A DNA stretch of 64,000 nt from Isoetes taiwanensis (Eukaryota; Streptophyta; Lycopodiopsida; Isoetales; Isoetaceae): assembly GCA_021234155.1 (NCBI GenBank), contig JAJEKV010000033.1:5382635-5446634 (forward strand), written 5' to 3'. Below are positions 37,395 through 49,118 of this stretch, in pieces; positions within the stretch are counted from its first letter, which is position 1; each line of letters begins with the position of its first letter. The notes beneath the pieces are model-generated. The model was not told the DNA's origin. It saw only the letters and a program-made list of their open reading frames with translations, and made no database searches. The position numbers and the translations under genes are program-made.

Positions 37395-37806
37395 ATGAGC
37401 CAAGTGCGAAAGGAACGACAAACCCATGGTCAATGGACTATTTTTCAGAGCCCTGACGTGTGCAGAGAACACTAGAATGCTTGAGCGCAACCGATAGACA
37501 TAGTAGTCTAAATTTATTCCACAAAACTTCTTAATTCCCCCACCATGGCAAAGTGCCTAAAACATAGTAACTACCATGCCATAAAATTCCCATTTTTCAA
37601 GCTTTCAATTCAAACTGGGGGGTAGAAAATGGGAAAACGTAACAGGTCAGTTGTTATATCATTAGTTATCAAGACTAATATGCATTATAGACACATCAAA
37701 GATAAGTTACAAAGATCTTTAATTACAAATACAATCAACCCGATCTTTAATTGAAAATAGAATCAAAACCCTTTCAGTCCTAGTATCCAACAATGTTCGT
37801 TACATG
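37395..37806 (+). repeat. Segment in the same orientation in both inverted arms (arm B copy)
   Basis: It matches 25223-25640 directly. Its left flank (CGATTTATCTTTTCTAATGT) is the reverse complement of arm A's right flank, and its right flank (AATTTCCATGGA) is the reverse complement of arm A's left flank. That is the signature of a clean local inversion, with ACATG/CATGT at the breakpoints. Confidence 0.85.
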
Positions 37807-39711
37807 CAAATTTCCATGGATAATTAATTTCCAGTGGTAATTAATAACAAAACATTGACGGATATAGTGCTTACTTTTGTGTGTAGCAGGCAGGGATACT
37901 ATTGCAATTGAATCACACAATCAGTTAAATATTGTAGTACATCATCCGAAGTGCTTCTAGTAGGTGTGTTTGGCCTCTCTAGATTGAATCTTTCTTCCGC
38001 ATTGCAATTTCTGGGATCGTCAAGGACATTTTCCTACCAAATCCCACAGCTTCCAAAAAAAATGCCATCACCAACCTGAAATTAAAGTGCCTGAAGAAAA
38101 TTTATATGGGTCAATGATCAAGTCCAAAACTAAACTGTATAACTTGCCTTAGGAACAGCTCGAAATAGGCGAAGGGTCACTTATACAATTCGAAATAGAC
38201 GAAGGGTCTCTGTAAGTGCTGCTTGGAGGTACACTAGCTTGGGTAAAGAGTCGTAAGTCATAAGTTTGGGAAATTCAGATATAATCAATGAAGGAAGGCT
38301 CTATTGGGCCATTATCCCTGTGAGCAGTTCCATTCTTCTAAAACTGGCATAGTTCATATACCTTATGCCATGCACCTTATCTGTTATTCCAGGATGTGTT
38401 GCCATCGTTTGTCTGAACCATGACACAGTTTAATGGCATCTGTACTAAGGTAATTACACTTGATTTCATGCCAAAGTATTGCTCACTATTTTCCTTGATT
38501 ACATGATGTGCGATCTGTTTAATGGGAATAGGCCTTCAAAGAAGTGTAATACGGAGTTTCACGAGCACTCAAGGAAGCAAATATTATTTATAACTTACCA
38601 GTTTCAGCATATTGTGTTTTTAAGTGCAACACGTTTCTTAACAAGCATGGTATTATAGCAGATATTTTCAAACTTCTCTTCTGAAGTTCTTAGAATGGTA
38701 GAACTTTTGAATGGAGTGAACCGTACGGTAAAGGCAGAAAAGACAGCACGTAATGCTGAGTCTAAAGAGCTTTGATCGAATATATGGCATGGCGGCTCTG
38801 GTGGAATCAACCTTAGGTGTATATGATATATTACCTTTGGATATGGGTATACAAAACCTTCATCGTACAAAACTGTGACTATTCATATGTGCTATATTGC
38901 AATATTATGATGAATTTAATATTGGGAAGACTTTTCTTTTTATGATCGAACCTTAGCAAGGCAGCGAGTAATGGATAATTCATATGAAGATACTTTTATC
39001 TAAAGTGTAGGACTCAGGAAGGTATATAGGAAAATTAAAACCATGTGATGGTTATTCATACTCATTACATACAACTCCATGGTTTTTGGATTAAAGATAG
39101 TGTCAAGGTTCTTGCTCATCTCCAGTCCATTTTACCCAAACTTAATTTTGTCAAATTAGTTTTTTGCAAGGCATTGAAATGATACAAAATTGAGTTAAAG
39201 TTGGTGAAAGAGTGTACGTATGTATTGACGAGATAATTGAAGATCTCATTCTCATTCACATGTAATTTGATGCGGATTTCAGTGTTGTGACCCACGAATA
39301 ACACATTTCTATTAAAATCATATAATGTTCAAAATGAATGCAACTAAAATTATTATAGACAATCACGAGTTATTCTCTCCTAGTTACAATCAAATCTTCG
39401 CGTTTCTTAGAAACTTATGTTGTAAATGGTTATACAACAAATGCTTCAATGCTTTTATTCTTTATATTGATTGCAACGATAACAAGCTTAATTGTATGGA
39501 AGGTTTTTTGTTGCTAATGTTAAATGAATGAGCTTTTCCTCATGGAATATTTATTGTTTGATCATTACGTGAGTGTTGAAATGCTTTACCGCATTGTGTG
39601 CACAATATCCAAAAGAAAAACATTCAAATTCTATAGCCTAAACCTTCACACACTTGGCACTCCAAATACATCCATAAAAATGCTTATATTTATACATTCT
39701 TATTCCCCCTG

Positions 39712-40363
39712 CTTCCTTGGCAAGCTCTGGGACCCCGGCGCTCTAGAGCAGGTCAAAACGGCCCATTACAAGGAGCACATCAACCCCGCGTTGGCCCGGG
39801 GCCCGCAGCTCTACCTGCGTTCCCAGCTGCCCCTGAAAAAGCGCAGACTCATTGCCTCCATTCGCACAGGTGCCCACCATCTCCGCATCGAGACGGGCAG
39901 GTGGATTGGGGAGCCCCGCCAGGACAGGCTCTATCAGTGCTGTCAAACGGGTGCCATTGAGGATGAGTCTCACACTTTCCAGAGTTGCCCAGGATTCAGT
40001 CAGATCCGGGCCAGATACGTTCCCTTAGTACATTTGCTGATGAACACACCGTCAGTACGTGCCCCAGGGTCGTACATTCAGGAGGTACTGGATCTGCGAG
40101 CTCACCTTTGTCCCCGTCTGGCTGCTCGCTGATCAGGCACTATGGGTACGGTACATGAGTGTATATATTTGTGTGTTTTTGTATTTCGTATATTGGAACA
40201 GTTTGTCAGCAGGCTGATTGCTGCCACGGTTTTTCCCTCGAAAACCCTTCGGGGCGGGGGTTTTTTAATCCGGGTAGTAATCCGCTTGCTGCGCTTTTGT
40301 ATTGGGTCCCATAGACCGATTGGTCTCCGTGGACGATAAAAATACCTTCCTTCCTACCTTCCT
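39712..40363 (+). mobile_element. LINE family A 3' fragment inserted in arm B
   Basis: The coding remnant runs from about 39712 to the stop at 40132 (GKLWDPGALEQVKTAHYKEH, then RIETGRWIGEPRQDR and CCQTGAIEDESHTFQSCP). This is the C-terminal Cys/His motif of family-A ORF2. The 3' UTR ends with CCGATTGGTCTCCGTGG and ACGATAAAAA and a (CCTTCCTA)-type tail. Arm A shows the empty site (TTATTCCCCCCTACAAAC, inverted near 22640-22660), proving insertion after the arms were duplicated. An upstream Met frame (39524) is host DNA fused by chance. Confidence 0.85.
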
Positions 40364-41055
40364 ACAAACTATATTAGTCACCCATTCACATGTCCACGAC
40401 TAATGGCCGGCATCGGCGGACACATATTTCTAGTTTAGAGCATAAATATATTGCTTCTTTATTATGATCATGATCGTCGAGGTATCTTGAAATCATGAGG
40501 TGGCGCACAATAAGTTTTAGATTGCAAGAGAGTAATATCGAGATAGTGATTTGACATGCAAGAATATAAGCGAAGTATTGAGTTCTATGTACATTCTGTA
40601 AAATACATACTGTCAATTTGTTATAGACCCTATGTATGAATTTGACTTTACATTTATGTTTGATTTCACTTTACAATTGACTTTCATCATTGGAGTTGAT
40701 TTTGATGGACTTCTTGAACTTGGACTTTGTGTTTGGCTTCCATTTTGAAATCGACTATCGATTTTGCTATGATCGACTGTCTACATTCCCTGAAATAAAT
40801 ACTCATTGTTAACAACTCGAGTTGAATTCAAATTTAGCTTGATTTTTTTATTTGCATGTACTGAATAGGATACAATCATTGATTTTCAACTTTCTTGCTA
40901 AAATCTTTATTACAAATTACTGATACAAAATTTTGGTCACAAAATAACTAGTAGACTCGATACACTCCATCATAGTACAAAGACTTGTAATAACTAGTAG
41001 ACTCGATACACTCCATCATAGTACAAAGACTTGTATATATATATATATATATACA

Positions 41056-41876
41056 AGGTGTGTCATACCATTATGAATGCAATGAACATGGCCCGACATG
41101 CATGCAATGAACATGGCCTGACATGCATGCAATTGCATGAGTGATCTGCACCTACCCAACCCAGAATACATTATAAATTGCTTTCTAATTTGCTGCAATC
41201 TTTCACAGTTGGGAAGCTTGTTGGCTGACCGTAAGAATTTCAACATAACTTTCAAATGCGAGCTCTATCTTTGCAGCAAGAGTATCCGTTGAAAAGATAA
41301 AGGAAAGACCTGTGAATATCGCTAGGCACACAATTTTCAGATTCCTACTGTAAGTGGTCCAAATATGGCAAAATGCATATGCTGTTCTGATTTTACAGCA
41401 GCATAGAAAGAGGCCCATAACTTCAGCAAGCAAACTCTGTTTCTCATGCATGAGCATGCACTGGAAAGCTCAGAGAATGGTCTATGAAAGTCGCTAGGTA
41501 CATATTTTTCAAATTCATTGTGTAAACATGTCAAATAAACCAGAATGTTTATAAATGCAAGGCCTCCTTTATTGAGAATGTTGCACGTACTTGGCATACC
41601 AAGGCGTTGCTAGTAGCTTCAAGAATGAATCTAATTGGCCACAGATTTTGGCTGCTCATTCACCAAGTTAATGCAGTTGCATGAATATGATCTACATCTG
41701 ACACTTGGTTTCTTAGTGGCACTATTGGAAACTTAAAGATTGCAACTAAAGTCTATCTGCACTGCACTAGCTAAAAGATTTCTAAGTGCATAAGCTCTGG
41801 AATATAATGAGAACAGATTGGATACATAGAGCCCACAGAAGTAAGCAGCAATTACGAAGAAATTACTACAGCTTAC
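41056..41876. other. Diverged repeat DNA
   Basis: Two loosely similar halves (41200-41345 and 41350-41560) repeat TTTTCAAATTC-, CGCTAGG-ACA- and GTCAAA/CATAACTT-like phrases. This recalls the 170-180-bp repeat at 19570-20075, inverted. No gene is recognised. Confidence 0.3.
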
Positions 41877-42059
41877 CTCCATCATGAATTGCATGGTTGT
41901 AAATATGCCCGTCAACCATAACAAATCTCTGCATGAACTGAAAGGATGTTACTTGTACTGAGATCAAAGCAAAAAGTAGACTAACAAAATGCTAACCTCC
42001 GATGGTGGCTGTGAAGGCATGCAGAATAGCACCACACCATCAAAGTGACGAACCAACAT
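41877..42059 (-). pseudogene. Two-exon remnant of an unidentified gene
   Basis: Exon 1 (42059-41997) reads MLVRHFDGVVLFCMPSQPPSE and ends at GAG|GTTAGC. The intron 41996-41938 ends CCTTTCAG. Exon 2 (41937-41877) reads FMQRFVMVDGHIYNHAIHDG and ends at GAG|GTAAGC. Both splice pairs are consensus-like and the phase (0) is consistent. A preceding in-frame TAA (about 42060-42062) means the start could be this Met or that an upstream acceptor is missed. I do not recognise the protein. Confidence 0.35.
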
Positions 42060-42659
42060 TTAAAAAAAGGACGAAGGACAACAACTTCAGCTAAATGATT
42101 CTTTGAAACAATAACTACACCAAGAGAACTTAGTGGATTACAAACCGATGGAATATAGATTGGGATGCCTTTATCAACATAAACCAAGCAACCTAGAATG
42201 CAAAACCCAACTAACCTTCACTCACATTTGCATTTGCCGAAGATATCAGCCATTCTAATCGTCATAAAACTGCCATATTCAGTAGGAATAGAGTAATTTA
42301 CTGCAGAAGCATGTCCCACTGACGATAGATAAATGGCATCGGATTTGTGAAAAACGTGCCCCTGAGCAAAACCTTAGGAAAATTTGGAGCAATTGATTCA
42401 TCGAGAGATGGTTATAGACCTATTCATCAAAGATGGTGTAAACTCCAGGAGGTGCAAGCAGAACCCAGACACAAAACCCGTAGCTAAATCCCTCTCGATT
42501 CTCACGCCAGCTTCAGAGCAAAAAGAACGAAGTCAAATTTGCAGCAAAATTGTTGATAGCCATATCCATCTGCAACCAACTCAGAACAACCTCGCAACTG
42601 GCTTCACAAAATTCTTAAGCAAAACATCAACCGAGCTACACAATTCCTCCACAATCCAG

Positions 42660-42960
42660 ATGGAATAGTGCAGGCGTTCGCCTGCCCGCAGGGATGCCGG
42701 ATTACCTAGACCCCCGAACGGGATAGGCAAGAAGGCACAGAGGCACACGCGCAACCGATGTCCTCATCCTCCCAAGCAACTCCAGCCGCACATCTCGCCA
42801 CGTGGCCAAATCAACGGCCCACAATGCCCTAACCTCAAACGATCGTCCATCCAGACAGCGCCCTGTAAGAATATATATAAGGAAGATATGTACACAAGTG
42901 GTTGTGAAATTTAGGGTCTGCAAAAGATGACACAATACAAAATTTTACCGCGATTCAATC
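42660..42960. promoter_or_regulatory. GC-rich patch next to a TATA tract; promoter or LTR remnant
   Basis: The GC-rich stretch 42660-42860 (GCGTTCGCCTGCCCGCAGGG and CCACGTGGCC) adjoins GAATATATATAAGG at 42870-42883. On the plus strand this would drive transcription into 42900 onward. On the minus strand the same TATA would sit upstream of the GC-rich patch and the exon pair at 41.9-42.1 kb. The polarity is unresolved. Confidence 0.3.
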
Positions 42961-43440
42961 AAGATTCTGCTTTGATTCTCAAAGTTTTAATGAAGATTCC
43001 TTTAGATTCTTCTAGACTCATAAAGATTCTTTTGGATTCCCTTAGATTCCTAAAGCTTATCTCAAGATTCCTCTAGATTCCCTCAGATTCTACATAGATT
43101 TTCTTTGATTCACTTAGATTCTATCAAGATTCCCATAGATTTTATGCAGATTCTCTTGGATTCCCCTAGATTCTAAAAGATTCTCTTGAGATTCCCATAG
43201 AACCATCCCCATGTATTTCTCGTAGATTCCCTAAAATTCTACAAAGTTTCTCTTGGATTTCCCTAGATTCCCTGAAGATTCTTCTATATCCCCTTAGATT
43301 CCCTAAGGTTCCTTAAGAATACCCCAAGATTATCATAAGATTCCCTTATGTTCCCAAAGATTCTTCCAAGGTTCCTTAGATTCTTCATGATTCTATGTAG
43401 ATTTTTTTAGATTTACTTAGACTCTATGAAGATTCCTCTA
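42960..43440 (+). repeat. Degenerate GATTC-rich tandem repeat
   Basis: About 480 bp is built almost entirely of AGATTCC/TTAGATTC/AAGATTC words at 10-22-bp spacing, for example CTCAAGATTCCTCTAGATTC. Monomer length varies. It lies directly downstream of the TATA-bearing patch. Confidence 0.8.
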
Positions 43441-43573
43441 GTGCGAGAGTGTGGACGCTCATGGAGTGCGAAGCTAGAACTTCATAGAGAAAGAAGGAGA
43501 GGAATAATTTTCCAAAGATTCTAGGGGCCCTTAGTTTAGAAAAAAAAAAGGTGTTGGAAGGAAAACCAAATAG

Positions 43574-43835
43574 GTTGCCATGTAGTTCACATGACATCAA
43601 ACTCGTCCTCATGGTTAAAGATTGAAAGAAAACATGAAAAGAAAGCAAAATATAGCTTGCCACGTTCCACATTAAGGTTTTTCTATAATAAAAGGCAAAA
43701 AATGTTGCCATGGAGTTACATCAAGCTCGTCCTCATGGTTAAAGTTTGAAAGAAAACTTAAAAAGAAAGCAAGATATAGCTTGCCACGTTTCACATTAAG
43801 ATTTTTATATTATATATTATTAAAAGGCAAAAAAT
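43574..43835 (+). repeat. 130-bp tandem duplication
   Basis: Two adjacent copies each contain GTTGCCATG, CTCGTCCTCATGGTTAAAG, TTGCCACGTT and CACATTAAG, then end AAAAGGCAAAAAATG. The start of copy 2 is near 43704. Confidence 0.75.
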
Positions 43836-44354
43836 GCATAAATTAATTACAATGCCACCTCAAAATCTATATATTAAATATAGATAAGATATGATGGCAA
43901 ATAAATGCACATGCCACCTCAACTAACACCTCATGATTACAATAAATGCTTGCATGCACATGTATGCCACCTAACCACATGCATAGGAACTTCTTGTCAC
44001 CTTCCTCTCTTATAGTTTGAACGATCCAGATTTCACCTTCCCCCATCTGACGGCCCATGTGCATGGTGCATGGCCCATCCATGTATGTGCATATGTATGC
44101 ATGTGCACATCATGCCCATCCATGCATCACATGAGGTGGAGTTATAACAACCCTTGATTTTGTCATTTGACGGCTAGGATCAATCTCTATGAACATGACC
44201 CATGGGATGACAAAACCACACATCTAATACGTGTATATATATTAGTGATATCAAGTGTGTGTCCGAGGCCGTAGCTGTTCTCGCATATCCATGACCTCCT
44301 GAAGTATGATCCTAGCATCCGTACAAAAGCCGTGCTCAATATAACATGTAGCAG

Positions 44355-44710
44355 AGTGTTGTTACGTACTTACCATACATGTACGGTACTGTAAGTATTT
44401 TACGTATCGTACCTCGTAACGTACCTCTGAGTTTTTAACGTACCCGGAAAAAAAAATAGTACGTTAAAAGGTGTTGTTACCGTACCTATAAAATATGTAC
44501 CGTACCTGTAAAATACTTATAAAATACTTACAGTACCTATAAAATACCTATAACATACATATCGTACCTATAAAATACTTACCGTACTTGTGTTGAAAAC
44601 TACCAAAATTTGACACAAAAACAATGCATTTTTTATTCCGTACGTACCGTACCTCTGGTAGGATATGTTAAGTACTTGAAAGTTACCATACCCGTATGGA
44701 TACAACACTA
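44355..44710. mobile_element. Non-autonomous hAT-like miniature element inside LINE A
   Basis: The ends are AGTGTTGT on the left and ACAACACTA on the right (inverted: TAGTGTTGT), typical of hAT termini. The flanks GTAGCAG (44348-44354) and GTAACAG (44711-44717) look like a target-site duplication with one mismatch. The LINE reading resumes across the insertion. The interior is made of TACCGTACCTATAAAATACT-like repeats with no frame. Confidence 0.65.
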
Positions 44711-45195
44711 GTAACAGCTAGCCAGACCTGACCAACTCAGCATAGCGCATCCGGATTTGATCATATGCTGGATAGCTTTGAAGGGTATGGCACTCATCCT
44801 CAATGGCTCCTATTTGGCAGCATTGACAAAGCCTGTTCTGGCATGGCTCCCCAATCCATCTGCCCGTCTCAATTCAAAGATGGTATGCACCTGTGCGAAT
44901 CAAATGGATACGCAGGTAACATTGCGGGATTTCTGTGGCGCTGGTAGTGTGCTGTCTTGACCTGATCAAGGGCACTGGCATTCCAAAACTTGCTGAGGAA
45001 GCAAGCATCAAGGTATTGCCTCAAGCTATGTCGATCTGCCTCTGTTTACACGTGTATGCACCTGTGTTCTTGCACATTCCATCTAGCCAGCCACCGAGCT
45101 CTCTTTTCTCTCCAGCAGGCCTTGAGGCGCTGCGGCCCCATTGCCATGATGTAAGCTAGGTTAGGGAGACGAGCATCATCTATATTGACCACCTT

Positions 45196-46512
45196 CTAAA
45201 AATAGACAATGTGGCGGTCAAGGGCCGCCCTTTGAAGAGGCAAGAAACTCGTCTTCTGCAACAGAATTTGATAGGGGATTGTGGACTTCACCCCCAGTGC
45301 TTGTACTAAGAAGGCTTTCTGCACTTGATCCAAGTCATTCCAGGTAGCGAGGGACACCATTGGGCCCCATACTTCGACCTCGTATAAAAGGACAGGCTCC
45401 ATCAAGACCTTGAACAGGTGCGACTGATGGGCCCAATCATACAACTCCACTCTATGACTACTGTTCTGCATCGCGTATAGTGCCTTCCAGGCCGCCGTCA
45501 CTCGTAGCCGTATGGATATGTCCCAGTGCATAGAAGAAGGAAATTCCACTCCCAAATATTTGTAGGTGGGTGCCACTTCTACATTTTGTCCCCGGTAAGT
45601 GAAGATGGGGGCCCTCGGCTGGTACGAGGATGATATGAGGACTACCTTAGTCTTGGCTAGATTGACGGGCATATCAGTTGCCTGGCAGAATGTGTACAGG
45701 GCATCGAGAGCATCTCTGTCGGAGTGTAAGCTAGGAGGCCCATATCATCAGCATATATTTGCTGCCTGATAATATCGTGCAGAAGGTGACCTCCATCGCC
45801 CCCATTGTCAGCAAGCCAGCCCTCCAACTGATCAATGTAAAGCTCAAACAATGTTGGAGAGAGGGCATCCCTGACGGACCACGATACTGCTATGGAATGG
45901 TTGGCTGTACAGTGAGCAATTTTCATATAGCCTGTACGCTGCTGCAGGTCTACATGAACCCCTAGCTGTTGCAACCTTACCCATAGCTTTTCTCGAGGCA
46001 CAGTGTCAAAGGCCTTCGCAAAGTCCACAAAGCAACGATATAGGTCTTACCGAAGGTTCCTGCTATCTTCAACCAGAGTCCGCAACGTAAAGATGTGGTC
46101 AATGGTTGAATGCCGGGGCCTGAATCCTGCCTGGATAAGGGCCTGCACCTCTGCTGCCTTTGCCCAGCCCGTCAACTGCTGCTCGAGAATTCCGGCTAGC
46201 AGTTTTGCAAATGTCAAACCGACCATGATTGTTCGATAATTGGCTGGGAAGTGTGGGTCACCTGCCTTATAGATGGGAACAACTCTGCTATTCGTCCACT
46301 GCAGTGGAAAGCATTCCTATAATGCCTTGTTGGATACGCCAGTCAGCACTAGTATTATGGATGGTCCTACCCACTTGAGCAATTCTGCCTGGATACCATC
46401 CAGGTCTGGTGCTTTACCATTGGCAAGACGCTATAAACCTTGTTCCATGTCTGACTCTGTGATTTCCATCACTGGATCTTCTTGCAGGGGTAATGTTGCT
46501 TGTGCACCCTGA
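45196..46512 (-). pseudogene. Reverse transcriptase region of LINE family A
   Basis: Successive minus-strand pieces cover the RT palm: GKAPDLDGIQAELLKW (about 46400), FRPRHSTIDHIFTLRTL (about 46100), FAKAFDTVPREKLW (46028 onward), YADDMGLLAY, AKTKVVLISS (motif D) and YKYLGVEF (motif E). The thumb-like part runs to 45196. Motif A Asp and both Asp of YADD are present. Stops such as LR*DLY near 46049 and frame changes near 45665-45675 inactivate it. In an active LINE this enzyme would copy the RNA at nicked target DNA. Confidence 0.75.
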
Positions 46513-46526
46513 GGATCATATAGCTG

Positions 46527-47083
46527 TCAGACATTAGGGATTTTTTGAGATCATAAAAGGGCCTTCTAAGAACTGCTGACTAAGCTATATGAACTACCAA
46601 TCAGAAAACAGAACTGGTAATCCAGTCAGCAAAACAGTTATAACTAACTCACTGGATCACATTTTCTAGCATAAGTGTTGATAGAAAAGTCTAAAAGAGC
46701 TCTTGTTTGGTGCAATAGATAGATCTCATTGAGATCTTTCCAACCTTGGGTGGTTTGCATATCTTTTAGCCCCGTAGGATAGTAAAAAATGGTAAAAACC
46801 ATATTTTTTTGAGTTTTGACAATCATAAGTGGTTAAAATATGTGCAAAGCACCTAAGGTTGGAAAGATCTCAATGAGATCTATCTATTGCACTAAACGAG
46901 AGCTCATTTGGACTTTTCTATCAATAGTTATGCTAGAAAATGTGATCCAGTGAGTTAGTTATAACAGTTTTGCTGACTGGACCCGTCAGGCTCTGATTTC
47001 TGATTGGTAGTTCATTTATCTTCATTTGGCTTAGTTGGCATGTTTTGAAGGCCCTTTTTTAATCTCAAAAAAACCCTAATGAG
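46527..47083. mobile_element. Foldback/MITE-like element with about 250-bp inverted arms inside LINE A
   Basis: Left arm 46527-46790 and right arm about 46835-47083 are inverted copies, from CATTAGGGATTTTTTGAGAT at the rim to GGTTGGAAAGATCTCAATGA near the 45-bp loop. The LINE coding sequence stops at one end and resumes at the other. No coding capacity is present and the target-site duplication is not certain. Transcription through it would form a hairpin of roughly 250 bp. Confidence 0.8.
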
Positions 47084-47499
47084 TAATGATTCCACTGTTC
47101 GGGAGTGATGTTCCATGTGGGTTATACTTGCTTTCTGAGAACCCTTTGCCTGAAGGTCCTGGGATGATGGTCCAGAAGATAGAACATTTCCCTCTGATGT
47201 GCTGCGATATACCTGGCTTTCTTAGTTTTAAGAAACATGTGGTACTGTCTGACCGCCTATGGGCATAGAGCAGGGTCTATGACCTGGCAGAGCTAGCGTT
47301 TATGTTCCTTGCACTCTGCATCAAACCACTGATTGCATGGGAAGGTTGTGGTCCTGGAGTCCATCGAGGGCCGCTTCTTCCAAAGCATCTTTCTGCGGCA
47401 GTCCTAAGCACGTCAATCAACTGGCATGTCTGTTGCTCTAGTGTTGCAAAGTTTCTGCCAGGTCATCTACGAGCATCTGGACATAAGCTGAGGCATGCG

Positions 47500-48360
47500 A
47501 GGATTTGTCACATAGGGGGTTCGCACAACCCGCCAAGCCAGCTGCAAGTAAAGTGGTAGATGGTCTGAGTCGACCTCTTCATCCCTGTTATTTGTTCCCA
47601 CCTAAAAGTGTTTGACAACATGCATATCCTGCTCAGACACCAGCACATAGTCCACCACACTAGATTCACCCCCCTAGTTTTCCTGTCTGCAAATGCTCTT
47701 GCCAGAGGACAGCCACTGTGCCAGTCCATTGCAAATTACCAGGTCAAAGATACCACAGAGCAAACGCAACTACCTACTATAGCACATGACCTGATTGTCA
47801 TCTAATGCCCGTGGCCAAGCTTCTTCTGCAGGATGCAACTGCAACACATCATCAGTCAAGGGGTCAAATCTCATGGGCTGTTCTACCCCGGTACATGCAT
47901 TGAAGTCTCCAAGGAGCATGACACTGCCCAACTGCTTGTGTTACTGTATGTCATCATATAGATCGACGTAGGGATCCAGCCTATCCACATTCGAGTGGAT
48001 GTAGTAGAAGTTGCTCTCGACATGTGGGAAGTAGCAGGTTGCCACAAAAGAGAGGTCTGCTATTGTAGTTTTGCACGCGCACCCATAGGTACCGATTATA
48101 CATATCCATCTTGAATAGAGAGATTGACTGTGTCAGGGTCGTCTGGTAGTAGTAGGCAACCCCCCATGCCCCCGCTTCCCTGTGCAATCATTGAATACTA
48201 AGTAGCGCTGGTATCCTGGCAAATCGGGTAGCCTGTGTCCTGTATGCTCGCATGTTTCCATGAGGAAGATGAGATCCATGTTTGCGGCAACCGAATTGAG
48301 ACTACCTCCCTTCTACCATAGGAAGCCCCGACAATTCCAGGAGACCATGCAGAGGCACAA
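47500..48360 (-). pseudogene. APE-type endonuclease region of LINE family A
   Basis: The minus-strand readings in order are VSWNCRGFLW then a stop (about 48310-48340), METCEHTGHRLPDLPGY, LSFVATCYFPHVESNFYY, LLGDFNACTGVEQPMRFDP (about 47900), VVDYVLVSE and SDHLPLYLQL (SDH at 47560-47568). These are the N, E, DFN and SDH motifs of apurinic-endonuclease-like LINE nickases. At least two in-frame stops and frame changes are present. Confidence 0.7.
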
Positions 48361-48430
48361 TTCCTATTTGTTGGCAGGGGCTACAGTTGCAGATTCAGTG
48401 CTAACAGCAGAAGAAAGGGAGGGGGGGAGG

Positions 48431-49046
48431 AGGATCTTATATTCTCTCATATTATTTTCCTTCATATTTGATTCCTTTTATATTGACCATTATACCATTA
48501 TTCCACCTATATTATAAAGTCTCTTGCATGGTATTACACTTTAAATATTGCAATGCAAATTTTTCATAGATCCCATTTTCAGTTTATGCATTGTGGTAAA
48601 AGGCAAGCTGTGGATATCAATATTTAATTCGAATGCAAAGTCTATAGAGGCTTTGTTAATTTGACGTTGAAAAGAGTTGCAATTCTCCAAGTCAGTAGGT
48701 CAGTGCTATCTCTATTTCATTAGTTAGTACTGTCTTTTCTTAATTAGAACTAGATGGTGATGATATACAATGCAATCTGCTCAGAGAGCATTGCTATACA
48801 AGTTGAGTAGACTATCTTGATTGTACAATCTGGACATGATGAATCGTTGTAATGCATGCCCAGTTCTATTAGCTTACTTGCATTTCGTAAGAACGCTTCT
48901 TATACAAAGGAAGGGATAGCAAGGGAATCTGTCCGTAGCCTTTTTCTCACAACGACAGGAGCAGCATCCAAATTAGGCTTTTCTTGTGGGAAGTGGCATA
49001 AACTGCAAGAATATCTGGAAGAATATTTGTACAATCATTTGATTAA
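48431..49046. other. AT-rich spacer between two LINEs
   Basis: No coding or repeat signal is seen apart from AT-rich runs. It ends at the poly-T tract of the next L1. Confidence 0.4.
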
Positions 49047-49118
49047 TTTTTTTTTTTTTTTTGAATGACGAAAGCCAAAAAGTTTATTAATCAGAGAAAA
49101 AGTACAAAATTACATGTC

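Larger units (their letters stand above)
33629..41055 (-). repeat. Arm B of the giant inverted duplication
   Basis: It is the inverted counterpart of 22025-29403. Arm B-only changes are a LINE family-A insertion (39712-40363), an insertion of roughly 150-200 bp near 34400-34600, a 53-bp tandem duplication at 36826-36933, an extra copy of a GTTAGATGTCCCACTAA repeat near 36630-36665, and a duplicated block near 40945-41035. The outer end is a TA repeat at about 41034-41052. Confidence 0.92.
44265..48430 (-). mobile_element. LINE family A, long degenerate copy with nested insertions
   Basis: Read from 48430 down to 44265, the order is an APE-type endonuclease (SWNCRGF, METCEH, GDFNAC, SDHLP), a linker, RT (VDFAKAFDTV, YADD at 45754-45765, YKYLGVEF), and a C-terminal Cys/His region (44711-44990). 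Many stops and frame changes make it non-functional. Two younger elements interrupt it: 44355-44710 and 46527-47083. The 3' UTR and pentamer tail found in other copies are missing here, so the left end is truncated. Its 3' tails elsewhere are microsatellites and not poly(A), so the family is distinct from the L1 copies in this window; the exact clade was not determined. Confidence 0.8.

Noticed and set aside
39524-40132. A 202-codon frame as a complete host protein
   Set aside because: The N-terminal part is duplicated arm sequence and the C-terminal part is the inserted LINE; the frame is open across the junction by chance.
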